A stretch of 35,911 nucleotides of DNA from Bacteroidales bacterium (lineage in GTDB: Bacteria > Bacteroidota > Bacteroidia > Bacteroidales > UBA12077). The notes under the pieces are model-generated. The model was given only the letters and a program-made list of their open reading frames with translations, made no database searches and was not told the origin of the DNA. The stretch lies in NCBI GenBank assembly GCA_003446015.1, contig DMBU01000131.1, forward strand, positions 39,802-75,712, written 5' to 3'. Both the position numbers and the translations under genes were made by a program. Shown in pieces: positions 8,359 through 15,547 of this stretch (its first letter is position 1; each line of letters opens with the position of its first letter).

Positions 8359-9084
8359 ATGGATGAAAATAATATTTACAATCAGCTAAAAGAATTGCTG
8401 GATAAAGCCGGGGGAAAGTTCAATATTCTTGAAGAGCAAATAGATGTTGAGCTTCAATTAGAATTCTTTGAGTTAGTAAATAAATTATTAAAGAAAAAAA
8501 GAAGTTCGACAACAATTAATACTGAATCAATAAAATTATTTGAATCTGAAATTTCTGACGAAGAGAAAAAAAGGATTTTAGCAGAATTGTCAATTAAAGA
8601 GGATGTTGAGTCGTATAGAATCATTGAAAAATTTATTAGCCTGGATAATAAGGATTTAAAAAAGTGGGCTGTGTTGGCATTGCAACATAGTAGAATTAGC
8701 TTAGAAACTTATTTGCTCGATGAGCAACAAGTTTTTATTTCTACTGGCTTAGGTGGAAGTAAAAATAAACTTCGATATTTTATTGCAGGTAAATTAAAAA
8801 CAGGTGAACGATTTACAGATACTCAAAAGAAAGTGATTAAAACAGAATTTGAAATTATTTTTAAATCGTTCGATTCTAAAATTGAGAATTTTACTTTTAC
8901 AGATGAGTATTTTACCATTTTATGCCTGATTCCTATAGAAATCTCAATAGGTGAGGTCCTCAAAAATTCAATTGATGAGTCGAATCAGTTTGGAAACTTT
9001 TTATATAGTGATTATTTGGTTACGAATGTTCGGATTTTAAAAATGGACGAAATTATTGGATATTTTAAGAAAAAAGGAATTTAA
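8359..9084 (+). CDS. Unknown protein, 241 residues, divergent from feoB
   Basis: I do not recognise this family. The product is soluble, Lys- and Glu-rich, with no signal peptide or membrane segment. Residues 1-130 look helical, with short amphipathic repeats (ELSIKEDVESYRIIEKFISL, then KDLKKWAVLALQHSRI) reminiscent of HEAT-like helices. Residues 130-241 appear mixed: VFISTGLGGSKNKLRYFIAG, then a stretch of strands around FTFTDEYFTILCLIPIEI. A possible reading is a HEAT-like scaffold with a C-terminal alpha/beta domain. It has its own strong promoter, shares the control region with feo and is followed by the repeat block at 9.1-9.6 kb. Coding is supported by length and by codon use like its neighbours. 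Confidence 0.75.
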   Translation: MDENNIYNQLKELLDKAGGKFNILEEQIDVELQLEFFELVNKLLKKKRSSTTINTESIKLFESEISDEEKKRILAELSIKEDVESYRIIEKFISLDNKDLKKWAVLALQHSRISLETYLLDEQQVFISTGLGGSKNKLRYFIAGKLKTGERFTDTQKKVIKTEFEIIFKSFDSKIENFTFTDEYFTILCLIPIEISIGEVLKNSIDESNQFGNFLYSDYLVTNVRILKMDEIIGYFKKKGI

Positions 9085-9105
9085 AAATAGGTTAATATGA
9101 AATAA

Positions 9106-9158
9106 GCATAAGTAAAATAAACATTACACACCAAACAAAATGATTATTTTACCTATGC
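9106..9158. repeat. Inverted repeat, 15-base arms
   Basis: GCATAAGTAAAATAA (9106-9120) pairs with TTATTTTACCTATGC (9144-9158) with one mismatch and a 23-base loop. It lies shortly after the unknown gene and could act as its transcript end, but there is no T run directly after the stem. Confidence 0.6.
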
Positions 9159-9291
9159 GATTCTACCTGACTGCCGTCCATAGCCGTCAAGTTAAGGAAA
9201 TACTCAATGCTAAGTATTGAGCGAAGGCCTGACAACGTCTATCTTCATGAGCGATAGCGAATAAAACGGCGAGCCATAGGGCAAGGGTGAA

Positions 9292-9358
9292 TGTGATAAG
9301 TTTTGGAATTCTAGCAAAGGAGTTTACTTACTTTGCTTAGAATTGTTAACTTATCACA
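9292..9358. repeat. Long imperfect hairpin, 67 bases
   Basis: TGTGATAAGTT (9292-9302) pairs with AACTTATCACA (9348-9358). After a small internal loop, AATTCTAGCAAAG (9307-9319) pairs with CTTTGCTTAGAATT (9331-9344) with a single bulged T. The apical loop is 11 bases. This is the strongest secondary structure in the block. Confidence 0.75.
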
Positions 9359-9379
9359 GAGAGCGGAGAAGCATCCCCG

Positions 9380-9396
9380 CCTGCCGGACGGGCAGG
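9380..9396. repeat. CCTGCC/GGCAGG hairpin
   Basis: CCTGCC (9380-9385) pairs with GGCAGG (9391-9396) around a 5-base loop. It is a G+C-rich palindrome of the type dispersed through Bacteroidota genomes. Confidence 0.6.
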
Positions 9397-9420
9397 GTTT
9401 TGTCTTGATCTTTTTTGAAA

Positions 9421-9463
9421 CTTTTTTGGATCCCTGCTTGCAGCAGGCAAGAAGCCAAAAAAG
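9421..9463. repeat. Nested hairpin
   Basis: Outer arms CTTTTTTGG (9421-9429) and CCAAAAAAG (9455-9463) enclose an inner stem CCTGC (9433-9437) with GCAGG (9443-9447). The nested layout suggests one palindrome was inserted inside another. Confidence 0.6.
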
Positions 9464-9626
9464 TGGAAACATTAATGCAAAAAAGGTTATTGATGCTTCT
9501 TTAGCGCACTAAAAGTAGTTATTATAAACATTAAATAATTGATAGTTAAATATACATTTTCTTAGCCTGACAGGAAGGGACTGCCGTCAGGTAAGTTGTG
9601 ACCTTTAAAAATTAAAAAATAAACAC

Positions 9627-9920
9627 ATGAAGAACTATGTAAATGTTGCACTACAAGTGTTGCCACAATCAAAAACAAAAGAAGCATACGATCTGGTTGA
9701 TGATGCAATTCAGGTCATTCAGGAATCGGGTATGAAATATCAGGTGTGTCCTTTTGAAACTGTACTTGAAGGACCTTATGATGAAATAATGAATGTTGTT
9801 AAAAAAGTTCAGGAAACTTGTTTTAACAAAGGGGCAGAAGAGTTAATGGTTTATATCAAGATACAAATACGAAAAGATAGTAAAGTTACTATCGACGATA
9901 AAATGAAAAAATATAAATAG
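9627..9920 (+). CDS. MTH1187 family thiamine-binding protein
   Basis: The 97-residue product fits the MTH1187/YqgV family (Thiamin_BP), small ferredoxin-like-fold proteins of about 95-100 residues. The start YVNVALQVLP, the middle GMKYQVCPFETVLEGPYDEIM and the end AEELMVYIKIQIRKDSK follow the family pattern, including the central 'E-T-EG--DE-M' stretch. Members bind thiamine-like ligands and form tetramers. A role in thiamine salvage or transport is inferred, not proved. It stands alone between the repeat block and a terminator and is convergent with the PUR-domain gene. Confidence 0.88.
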   Translation: MKNYVNVALQVLPQSKTKEAYDLVDDAIQVIQESGMKYQVCPFETVLEGPYDEIMNVVKKVQETCFNKGAEELMVYIKIQIRKDSKVTIDDKMKKYK

Positions 9921-9937
9921 TGAGTTAACTAGAATTT

Positions 9938-9968
9938 AAAAAAGCTGACTTACTAAGTCAGCTTTTTA
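9938..9968. terminator. Bidirectional rho-independent terminator
   Basis: AAAAAGCTGACT (9939-9950) pairs perfectly with AGTCAGCTTTTT (9956-9967) around a 5-base loop. It serves both convergent genes, ending 3 bases before the PUR-domain stop. Confidence 0.92.
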
Positions 9969-9970
9969 AT

Positions 9971-10381
9971 TTATTCTTTTATATCACCCAGGTCATCGAA
10001 TTCTACGTCTGAAGAATAACCTTCAGCTTTTACTGTTTCTAATTCTGCGGAAACTTCAGCACCTACTTCAACTTTTTCAAGAGGCTCCTGTTCCGGAACA
10101 TTCTTTTTTATAAAGCTTATAACTTCTTCAAGGTTTTCAGTGAACTTCTCAAAATCTTCTTTATACAAGAAAATTTTGTGTTTTTCAAAATAATGTCTTC
10201 CGTCACGATTGAACCTTTTTTTACTTTCTGTGATTGTTAAATAATAATCATTTCTTCTTGTAGCTTTAACATCAAGAAAGTACGTCCTTTTCCCTGCTCT
10301 TACAACTTTAGAGAAAATTTCTTCACGTGCAATTTCTCCACCGTTCTCTAATTCTTCATTTTTGTCGTATCCGTCCATCAT
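9971..10381 (-). CDS. PUR-domain nucleic-acid-binding protein (DUF3276)
   Basis: The 136-residue product has a PUR-alpha-like core at about 21-93 (EIFSKVVRAGKRTYFLDVKATRRNDYYLTITESKK... HKIFLYKEDFEKF), the DUF3276 pattern of Bacteroidota, Spirochaetes and related phyla. Such proteins form dimers that bind single-stranded DNA or RNA; the Borrelia member BpuR is a known nucleic-acid-binding regulator. The tail from about residue 98 is acidic and low in complexity (many Glu, Val, Asp), probably disordered and possibly self-inhibiting. The start may be residue 1 or 2 (two Met in a row). Confidence 0.9.
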   Translation of the reverse strand: MMDGYDKNEELENGGEIAREEIFSKVVRAGKRTYFLDVKATRRNDYYLTITESKKRFNRDGRHYFEKHKIFLYKEDFEKFTENLEEVISFIKKNVPEQEPLEKVEVGAEVSAELETVKAEGYSSDVEFDDLGDIKE

Positions 10382-10415
10382 AAAATAATTTGGTTGTTAT
10401 AAAATTATCAACACT

Positions 10416-10423
10416 CAAAAGTA
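10416..10423 (-). promoter_or_regulatory. Candidate promoter of the PUR-domain gene
   Basis: TACTTTTG on the minus strand is an exact -7 match, 34 bases before the start codon. No TTG at -33 was found. Confidence 0.42.
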
Positions 10424-10573
10424 AAAAAATATTTAATATTTCATTGAATTATTGTTTTTTTTTAAAAGTATGATATAAACAAGATTTTAACATTGAGGTA
10501 ATCGTTTTATTTAAATCATAGATTTTGATCAATTATTTCATGTCAGGCTTAAATAAATTACAAAAATCTGTTA

Positions 10574-10599
10574 TTGAAAGCAAAAAATCACTTACTTTG
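10574..10599 (+). promoter_or_regulatory. Possible promoter of nusB
   Basis: TTACTTTG (10592-10599) matches the -7 element at all but one position. A TTG lies at 10574-10576, 15 bases upstream. The nusB ATG is 46 bases downstream. Confidence 0.32.
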
Positions 10600-10645
10600 C
10601 AGGCTTTAAAGCTAAACTATAAATATCTTAAAGAGTTCTTATAAA

Positions 10646-11599
10646 ATGGTGAGCAGAAGGTTATTACGTGTCAAAACTCTTCAAATTTGTTACGCTTATT
10701 TAAAATCGAGCGATCAATCAATTAATCAAGCTGAAAAAGAATTATTTTTTAGTATTCAAAAATCTTACGATTTATATCATTATTTATTGCTTTTAGTACT
10801 TGATGTTGTTGATTATGCTGATTCAAGAATTGAACTGGCAAAAAAGAAACAAATTCCAACTCAGGAAGATTTAATTCCAAACACAAAGTTTGTTGACAAT
10901 AAGCTAATTAAGATACTTAATCAGAATGTCAATCTAAAAAAATATTTAAATGATCAAAAGTTAAGTTGGGTTAATTATCCTGAATTAATTAAAAATCTTT
11001 ATCTTGAAATCCGTGATTCAGAAGTATATAAAAAATATATGCTATCTGAAACATCAGGTTTTAACGAGGATAAAAAGTTTATATCCGATATTTATTCAAA
11101 AGTAATCATCAATTTCGAGTCGTTGTATCAAAATCTCGAAGAGCAAAGTATTTTCTGGAACGACGATATTGAGTTCGTAATCGGGATGATTATTAAATCT
11201 CTTCGTGCATTTAAGGCTTCAAGCGATGAAAAAGTAGATTTAATGCCACTTTTTAAAAATGAAGAGGACAGAGATTTTGTAAAACGATTATTCAGAAGAG
11301 CTGTTCTGGGTTATAAAGAATATGAACAATTAATATCTAAATTTATTAAGAATTGGGATGTTGAGCGTATAGCATTTATGGATATTGTAGTTATGAACCT
11401 TGCTATTGCCGAAATGGTTGAGTTCTCTGAAATACCCGTTAAAGTAAGTTTAGACGAATACATCGAAATAGCAAAATTTTATAGCACAGAAAAAAGTAAT
11501 GTATTTATTAATGGAATCCTTGACAAGATTGTTGAACACCTTAAAAAGGAAGGCACGATAAAAAAAATAGGTAGGGGATTAATAGGCGAAATTGTTTAA
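10646..11599 (+). CDS. nusB: Transcription antitermination factor NusB (long form)
   Basis: The 317-residue product is about twice the length of E. coli NusB, which is normal for Bacteroidota. The start MVSRRLLRVKTLQICYAYLKS matches the family (R-k-lq-lya). The canonical helical domain is at the C-terminus, from about residue 190: FVKRLFRRAVLGYKEYEQLISKFIKNWDVERIAFMDIVVMNLAIAEM, then EIPVKVSLDEYIEIAKFYSTEKSNVFINGILDKI. NusB binds boxA RNA with S10 (NusE) and helps rRNA transcription resist termination. It opens the conserved block nusB - DUF1573 - yajC - ybbR - coaE. The long N-terminal half has no known separate function. Confidence 0.93.
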   Translation: MVSRRLLRVKTLQICYAYLKSSDQSINQAEKELFFSIQKSYDLYHYLLLLVLDVVDYADSRIELAKKKQIPTQEDLIPNTKFVDNKLIKILNQNVNLKKYLNDQKLSWVNYPELIKNLYLEIRDSEVYKKYMLSETSGFNEDKKFISDIYSKVIINFESLYQNLEEQSIFWNDDIEFVIGMIIKSLRAFKASSDEKVDLMPLFKNEEDRDFVKRLFRRAVLGYKEYEQLISKFIKNWDVERIAFMDIVVMNLAIAEMVEFSEIPVKVSLDEYIEIAKFYSTEKSNVFINGILDKIVEHLKKEGTIKKIGRGLIGEIV

Positions 11600-11603
11600 G
11601 CTT

Positions 11604-11634
11604 TTGAAGAAGAAATAAATTATTCATTACTTTG
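11604..11634 (+). promoter_or_regulatory. Possible internal promoter before the DUF1573 gene
   Basis: TTG (11604-11606), a 20-base spacer and TTACTTTG (11627-11634), one mismatch to the -7 consensus, lie 26 bases before the DUF1573 start. This could give the distal genes expression independent of nusB. Confidence 0.4.
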
Positions 11635-11659
11635 TACAATAATGCTTTAATCTGGTAAA

Positions 11660-12106
11660 ATGTTTAAAAATAAAAAAACATATAACTCTCTTTTAATATT
11701 GATTATGATACTGGCCTTATCATGCACAAATCATCAAAACGATAAAGTTGCCAAAACGAATACGATAAAAGAGAAAGGTTTCCCGGTTATTGAATTTGAT
11801 ACAACTTATCATGATTTCGGAACCTTAATACAAGGCGAGAAGGCTTCGTTTTCTTTTAAATTCAGGAACACAGGAACTTCAAGTTTAATAATTAAAGATG
11901 CTTTTTCAACATGCGGATGCACTGTTCCTGACTTTAGCGATGAACCTGTTTCTCCTGGTGCAGAAGGCGAAATAGAAGTTTTATTCGACAGCGATGGGAA
12001 ACAAGGATTGCAATATAAAACCGTGACATTAAAGCTTAATACTAAAATAGAAGAAAAGACTTTAACAATTAAAGCAAACGTTTTAAAAAATAATTATAAA
12101 TCTTAA
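11660..12106 (+). CDS. DUF1573 lipoprotein
   Basis: The 148-residue product has a lipoprotein signal with lipobox LALSC and acylated Cys at residue 22. A single Ig-like/ASH-like beta domain of DUF1573 type follows at about 42-145: FDTTYHDFGTLIQGEKASFSFKFRNTG, then the conserved CGC of FSTCGCTVPDF, then SPGAEGEIEVLFDS. The family is abundant in Bacteroidota and its role is unknown. The fold suggests protein-protein contact in the periplasm or on the outer membrane. It lies between nusB and yajC, 9 bases before yajC, and is probably co-transcribed. Confidence 0.9.
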   Translation: MFKNKKTYNSLLILIMILALSCTNHQNDKVAKTNTIKEKGFPVIEFDTTYHDFGTLIQGEKASFSFKFRNTGTSSLIIKDAFSTCGCTVPDFSDEPVSPGAEGEIEVLFDSDGKQGLQYKTVTLKLNTKIEEKTLTIKANVLKNNYKS

Positions 12107-12115
12107 AATCAAAAA

Positions 12116-12442
12116 ATGATGAACAATTTATTGAATGTATTATTAATGGGTCCACAAACAGAAGGACAAAATCCTTTAACATCTTTCTTACCCTTAATTT
12201 TAATTGTAGTAGTATTTTATTTCTTTATGATTCGTCCTCAGATGAAACGTCAAAAAGATCTAAGAAAATACAGAGAATCACTTCAAAAAGGTGACAAAGT
12301 AATTACAACTGGTGGTATTTACGGTAAAGTTAATGCAATTAAAGAAGATCACATTTTAGTTGAGGTTGACGAAAATGTAAAATTAAGAATTGATAAAAGT
12401 GCTATTTTAAAAGATTCTTCCGATATTAGTACTGCAAAATAG
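12116..12442 (+). CDS. yajC: Preprotein translocase subunit YajC
   Basis: The 108-residue product has one membrane segment (about 22-40, FLPLILIVVVFYFFMIRPQ) followed by the diagnostic RPQMKRQKDLRKYRESLQKGDKVITTGGIYGKV, the YajC signature. YajC associates with SecDF and YidC at the Sec translocon. The second ATG (residue 2) could also serve as start. A strong terminator follows. Confidence 0.95.
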   Translation: MMNNLLNVLLMGPQTEGQNPLTSFLPLILIVVVFYFFMIRPQMKRQKDLRKYRESLQKGDKVITTGGIYGKVNAIKEDHILVEVDENVKLRIDKSAILKDSSDISTAK

Positions 12443-12452
12443 TTTTAACCTT

Positions 12453-12491
12453 AAAGCGTTTAATTCTATTTTGATTTAAACGCTTTTTTTT
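12453..12491 (+). terminator. Rho-independent terminator after yajC
   Basis: AAAGCGTTTAA (12453-12463) pairs perfectly with TTAAACGCTTT (12476-12486), followed by a run of T. It ends only 8 bases before the GTG start of the next same-strand gene, so it may set a yajC-high, ybbR-low ratio. Confidence 0.88.
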
Positions 12492-12499
12492 ATACAACT

Positions 12500-13498
12500 G
12501 TGGTAAAGAATATTGAAGATAATATCAAAAAGTTTCTTGAAAAAAAGAATATAAAAATGGACAGGAAACTGATCGTTTTTTTATTCTTCTTTTTACTATC
12601 TACAATTTTCTGGTTTTTAAACCAACTCGAAGATGAATATGTAACTGAGATATCGCTGCCTGTTCATTATTCTGATTTCCCAAACGATAAAATTCTTGTA
12701 AACGAATTACCCGATCACTTTGATATGCGTGTTCGTGCTTTTGGATATAAATTATTAGAATATAAAATAAGTAATAAATTTTTACCTTATACAGTAAATG
12801 TAAATTCTATTACTTTACGAATGCATTCTAAATCGAGTTATGCAAAGTTTTTCTCCTTAACACGATTACTAAATCAGGATATTGAGGATCATTTAAGTTC
12901 AGAGCTGGAAATAGTATCTATCTTGCCTGATACTTTGTTTTTCGAATTTGCAGACAGAGTCTTTAAAAAAGTCCCTGTAGTTTCTAAATTGGATCCAGTT
13001 CCTGCAACCCAATACATGATCAGAGGTAAAATTCAATTTGAACCTGATAGTATTAACATCTCAGGAGCAAACCCTATTGTTGATACCATAAATTCTGTTT
13101 TTACTGAATCTAAAAATATACCATCCCTAAATGACAACTATGATAAAAAAGTTGATTTGGAGAAAATTAATGGGGTTAGTTTCTCAGAAAAGGAAGTAGT
13201 AGCAAAAATAAATGTTGAGAAATTTACCGAGGGTACACAAAAGATAACATTAAATGTTATTAATGTGCCAGATTCTTTAATTATCAGGACTTTCCCCAAA
13301 GAGGTTACAGTTACCTATTTCGTGGCCTTAAGCGACTATGAAAAAGTTTTACCACAATTGTTTGAAGCAGTAGTTGATTTTAACGAAACTGCAAGCCAGA
13401 ATAAACTTAATATTAAAATCTTAAATTCTCCTGACTACATAAAGTCTTTACGTTATAACCCACAATCAGTTGAATACATTATCGAAAGAAAAGAATGA
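12500..13498 (+). CDS. YbbR/CdaR-like domain protein
   Basis: The 332-residue product has a basic N-terminus, one membrane anchor at about 23-41 (KLIVFLFFFLLSTIFWFLN) and an extracytoplasmic part of repeated YbbR-type beta domains. The lead sequence FWFLNQLEDEYVTEISLPVHYSDFP is typical of Bacteroidota YbbR proteins, always next to coaE. In Firmicutes, CdaR (YbbR) controls the diadenylate cyclase CdaA. No cdaA is next to this gene, so a link to c-di-AMP is only suggestive. The start used is GTG at 12500; an ATG at 12557 (residue 20) would also keep the membrane anchor, but relatives usually carry the extra N-terminal 20 residues. The gene overlaps coaE by 4 bases. Confidence 0.85.
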   Translation: MVKNIEDNIKKFLEKKNIKMDRKLIVFLFFFLLSTIFWFLNQLEDEYVTEISLPVHYSDFPNDKILVNELPDHFDMRVRAFGYKLLEYKISNKFLPYTVNVNSITLRMHSKSSYAKFFSLTRLLNQDIEDHLSSELEIVSILPDTLFFEFADRVFKKVPVVSKLDPVPATQYMIRGKIQFEPDSINISGANPIVDTINSVFTESKNIPSLNDNYDKKVDLEKINGVSFSEKEVVAKINVEKFTEGTQKITLNVINVPDSLIIRTFPKEVTVTYFVALSDYEKVLPQLFEAVVDFNETASQNKLNIKILNSPDYIKSLRYNPQSVEYIIERKE

Positions 13499-14082
13499 TT
13501 AAGGTTGGATTAACAGGAGGTATTGGCAGTGGAAAAACCCTGGCAGGTGAAATATTCCGTCATCTTGGAATAGCTGTGTTTAATGCCGATAACGAAGCCA
13601 AGATAATCCTGAATAATGATCAGGAACTTAAGCATCAAATTGAAAATATATTTGGTGAGATCTATGTAAATTCTGAAATTGATCGTAAAAAGCTGGCCTC
13701 AATAATTTTTAATGACAAAGAAGCACTTAAAACCATAAATTCCTTAATTCATCCAAAAGTTCGAATTCAGTTTCATGATTGGGTTAAAAAGCAGGTGCAT
13801 GCCAAATACATTGTGGAAGAAGCTGCAATTTTATTTGAAAGTAATGCTTATAAAGAACTCGATATTACAATAAATGTGCATGCAGATGAGTTAATCAGGA
13901 TTAATAGGGTTGTGAAACGAGATAATACGACTGAAGAGAATGTAAAAAGCAGAATGAAAAATCAGTTAAGTGACTCAGAACGAATTAAATTAGCGGATCA
14001 TACCATATACAATAATGGAGACAGGATGTTATTACCGCAAATTCTTGAGATACATCATAAAATTTTAAACATGATAAAGTAA
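13495..14082 (+). CDS. coaE: Dephospho-CoA kinase
   Basis: The 195-residue product has the P-loop GGIGSGKT at residues 8-15, the substrate-binding FNADNEAK near 30, HPKVR near 87, and EEAAILFES, the CoaE signature. It phosphorylates dephospho-CoA in the final step of coenzyme A synthesis. The start overlaps the stop of the YbbR gene in an ATGA arrangement, and the TerB/DnaJ gene begins one base after its stop, so translation of the three is tightly coupled. Confidence 0.95.
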   Translation: MIKVGLTGGIGSGKTLAGEIFRHLGIAVFNADNEAKIILNNDQELKHQIENIFGEIYVNSEIDRKKLASIIFNDKEALKTINSLIHPKVRIQFHDWVKKQVHAKYIVEEAAILFESNAYKELDITINVHADELIRINRVVKRDNTTEENVKSRMKNQLSDSERIKLADHTIYNNGDRMLLPQILEIHHKILNMIK

Positions 14083-14083
14083 T

Positions 14084-14803
14084 ATGGGAAAATTTGGAAA
14101 GTGGATAGCCGGTGGTTTAGGTTGGGCAATATTTGGTCCAATAGGAGGAATCCTCGGTTTTGCCTTAGGATCGCTTTTAGAATCGCCTGAATTTTCTAAA
14201 ACAAAAGTATATTCATCAACTACAACTGGAAGTTTTGCAATGACTATGCTTGTTCTGGTTGCTGCAGTAATGAAAGCTGATGGCAGGGTTTTAAAATCTG
14301 AATTAAACTATGTAAAAAAATATTTTGTTCAGGCGTTTGGAGAAGAATCAGCGACAGAAGCAATAAGAATGCTTCATGATATTTTAAATCAAAATATACC
14401 TGTTCAGGCAGTTGGAGTACAGATCAAACAAAATCTTGATTATTCATCACGTTTGCAATTGCTCCATTTACTATTTGGTGTTGCTCAAGCAGATGGAAAA
14501 GTTGATTTGACTGAATTGAACGCCATTGCATCAATTGCCGGATACATGGGGGTAAGCTCGAAAGATTTTGAATCAATTAAATCGATGTTTGTGGCTGAGG
14601 TTGATTCATCTTATAAGATACTGGAGATAGAGAAAACAGCAACTGATGAAGAAGTTAAAAAAGCATATCGCAAAATGGCGGTAAAGTTTCATCCTGATAA
14701 AGTAAGCCACCTGGGTGAAGATTTTCAGAAGCAGGCAAAAGAAAAATTTCAAAAAGTAAATGAGGCTTACGAAAAAATTAAAAGGGAAAGAAATTTGAAA
14801 TAA
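14084..14803 (+). CDS. TerB-DnaJ (DjlA-like) protein
   Basis: The 239-residue product has a glycine-rich hydrophobic N-terminus (residues 5-33), a TerB-like helical domain at about 50-165 with two acidic ADG motifs (MKADGRV at 63-69, AQADGKV at 134-140) and a C-terminal J domain at about 174-238 with HPDK at 203-206. The order matches DjlA-type membrane-linked co-chaperones, which recruit and stimulate DnaK. The TerB part probably binds metal through its acidic turns. It is translationally linked to coaE, but no functional tie between them is known. Confidence 0.9.
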   Translation: MGKFGKWIAGGLGWAIFGPIGGILGFALGSLLESPEFSKTKVYSSTTTGSFAMTMLVLVAAVMKADGRVLKSELNYVKKYFVQAFGEESATEAIRMLHDILNQNIPVQAVGVQIKQNLDYSSRLQLLHLLFGVAQADGKVDLTELNAIASIAGYMGVSSKDFESIKSMFVAEVDSSYKILEIEKTATDEEVKKAYRKMAVKFHPDKVSHLGEDFQKQAKEKFQKVNEAYEKIKRERNLK

Positions 14804-14866
14804 TGCATATTAATTATAATTTGTAGTTTTTTTGTTAAAACTATTTTCATATGTTGAATTGAATTG

Positions 14867-14874
14867 TATTTTTG
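14867..14874 (+). promoter_or_regulatory. Candidate promoter of the DUF5606 gene
   Basis: TATTTTTG is an exact -7 match, 30 bases before the start codon of the DUF5606 gene. No TTG at a suitable -33 distance. Confidence 0.45.
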
Positions 14875-14904
14875 TAAAGCAATAAAAAATAAAAATTTAG
14901 ATTT

Positions 14905-15459
14905 ATGTTAAAAGATATTTTATCAATATCAGGTTACGGTGGACTATTTAAATATATTTCACAAGGAAGAGCAGGAATTATTGTTGAGTCGCTTGAAGAT
15001 AAAAAAAGAATGAATGCAAGTGCTTCTGCTAAAGTTAGTGCATTAGAAGACATTGCCATTTTTACCGACACTGAAGATTTGCCATTAAAAGACGTTTTTA
15101 AAGCGATTTCAGATAAAGAGAATGGTGGAGAAACAATTGGTCATAAATCATCGGCTGATCAGCTTAAAGCTTATTTTGCAGAGGTAATTCCAAATTACGA
15201 CAGAGAAAGAGTTTATGTTTCTGACATTAAAAAAGTTGTAAACTGGTATAATATCTTACATAAATTTGAGATGTTAGATTTCAGCGAAAAAGAAGAGCCG
15301 GAAAAGGTGGAAGCTAAAGCAGAAAACGATAAAGAAACGAAAGAAAATCCTGAAAAAAAGGCTAAGCCAGCAGCTAAAAAGAAACCAGCAGGTTCAACTA
15401 ATGCTGCTAAAAAGAAACCGGCAAATCCTGCTGATGGAAAAGAAAGATCAAAGAATTAA
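14905..15459 (+). CDS. DUF5606 family protein
   Basis: The 184-residue product starts MLKDILSISGYGGLFKYISQGRAGIIVESLEDKKRM, characteristic of DUF5606, a Bacteroidota-specific family of unknown function. The conserved part is residues 1-120, with a small beta-rich head (1-60) and a helical second half. From about 130 to 184 the chain is a Lys/Ala/Pro-rich tail (repeated KKPA-like units), probably disordered and positively charged, which could bind nucleic acid or ribosomes. It is monocistronic with its own promoter and terminator, and its codon use resembles that of well-expressed genes. Confidence 0.85.
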   Translation: MLKDILSISGYGGLFKYISQGRAGIIVESLEDKKRMNASASAKVSALEDIAIFTDTEDLPLKDVFKAISDKENGGETIGHKSSADQLKAYFAEVIPNYDRERVYVSDIKKVVNWYNILHKFEMLDFSEKEEPEKVEAKAENDKETKENPEKKAKPAAKKKPAGSTNAAKKKPANPADGKERSKN

Positions 15460-15477
15460 GATAAGCATATCATAATT

Positions 15478-15507
15478 AAAAAAATCCGCCTTTGAGCGGA
15501 TTTTTTG
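15478..15507. terminator. Bidirectional rho-independent terminator
   Basis: ATCCGC (15484-15489) pairs with GCGGAT (15496-15501), flanked by A and T runs that extend the stem, with the 6-base loop CTTTGA. It separates the DUF5606 gene from the convergent mazG. Confidence 0.9.
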
Positions 15508-15547
15508 CTTTGTTGAATTTTGAATAGGTTTGACAAATAAAGGTTTT

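Larger units (their letters stand above)
9085..9626. repeat. Gene-free block of palindromic repeats and hairpins
   Basis: No plausible gene is present in these 542 bases. The block is richer in G+C in its middle than its neighbours and holds at least five inverted repeats, listed separately. The motif CCTGACTGCCGTC at 9166-9178, the pair CCTGAC/GTCAGG at 9566-9571 and 9586-9591, and the hairpin at 9380-9396 belong to the repeat family also seen near 22.18 kb and 32.84 kb. Such blocks are common between genes of Bacteroidota and may be REP-like or MITE-like non-coding elements. A structured RNA cannot be excluded. Confidence 0.7.

Noticed and set aside
9085..9626. tRNA, tmRNA or rRNA fragment
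   Set aside because: The stems do not form a cloverleaf and no conserved T-loop or anticodon-loop sequence was found.
10540..10644. 34-codon open frame ending just before nusB (MSGLNKLQKSVIESKK...)
   Set aside because: It spans the likely nusB promoter, is short and has no recognisable motif. Chance in AT-rich sequence is the simpler explanation.
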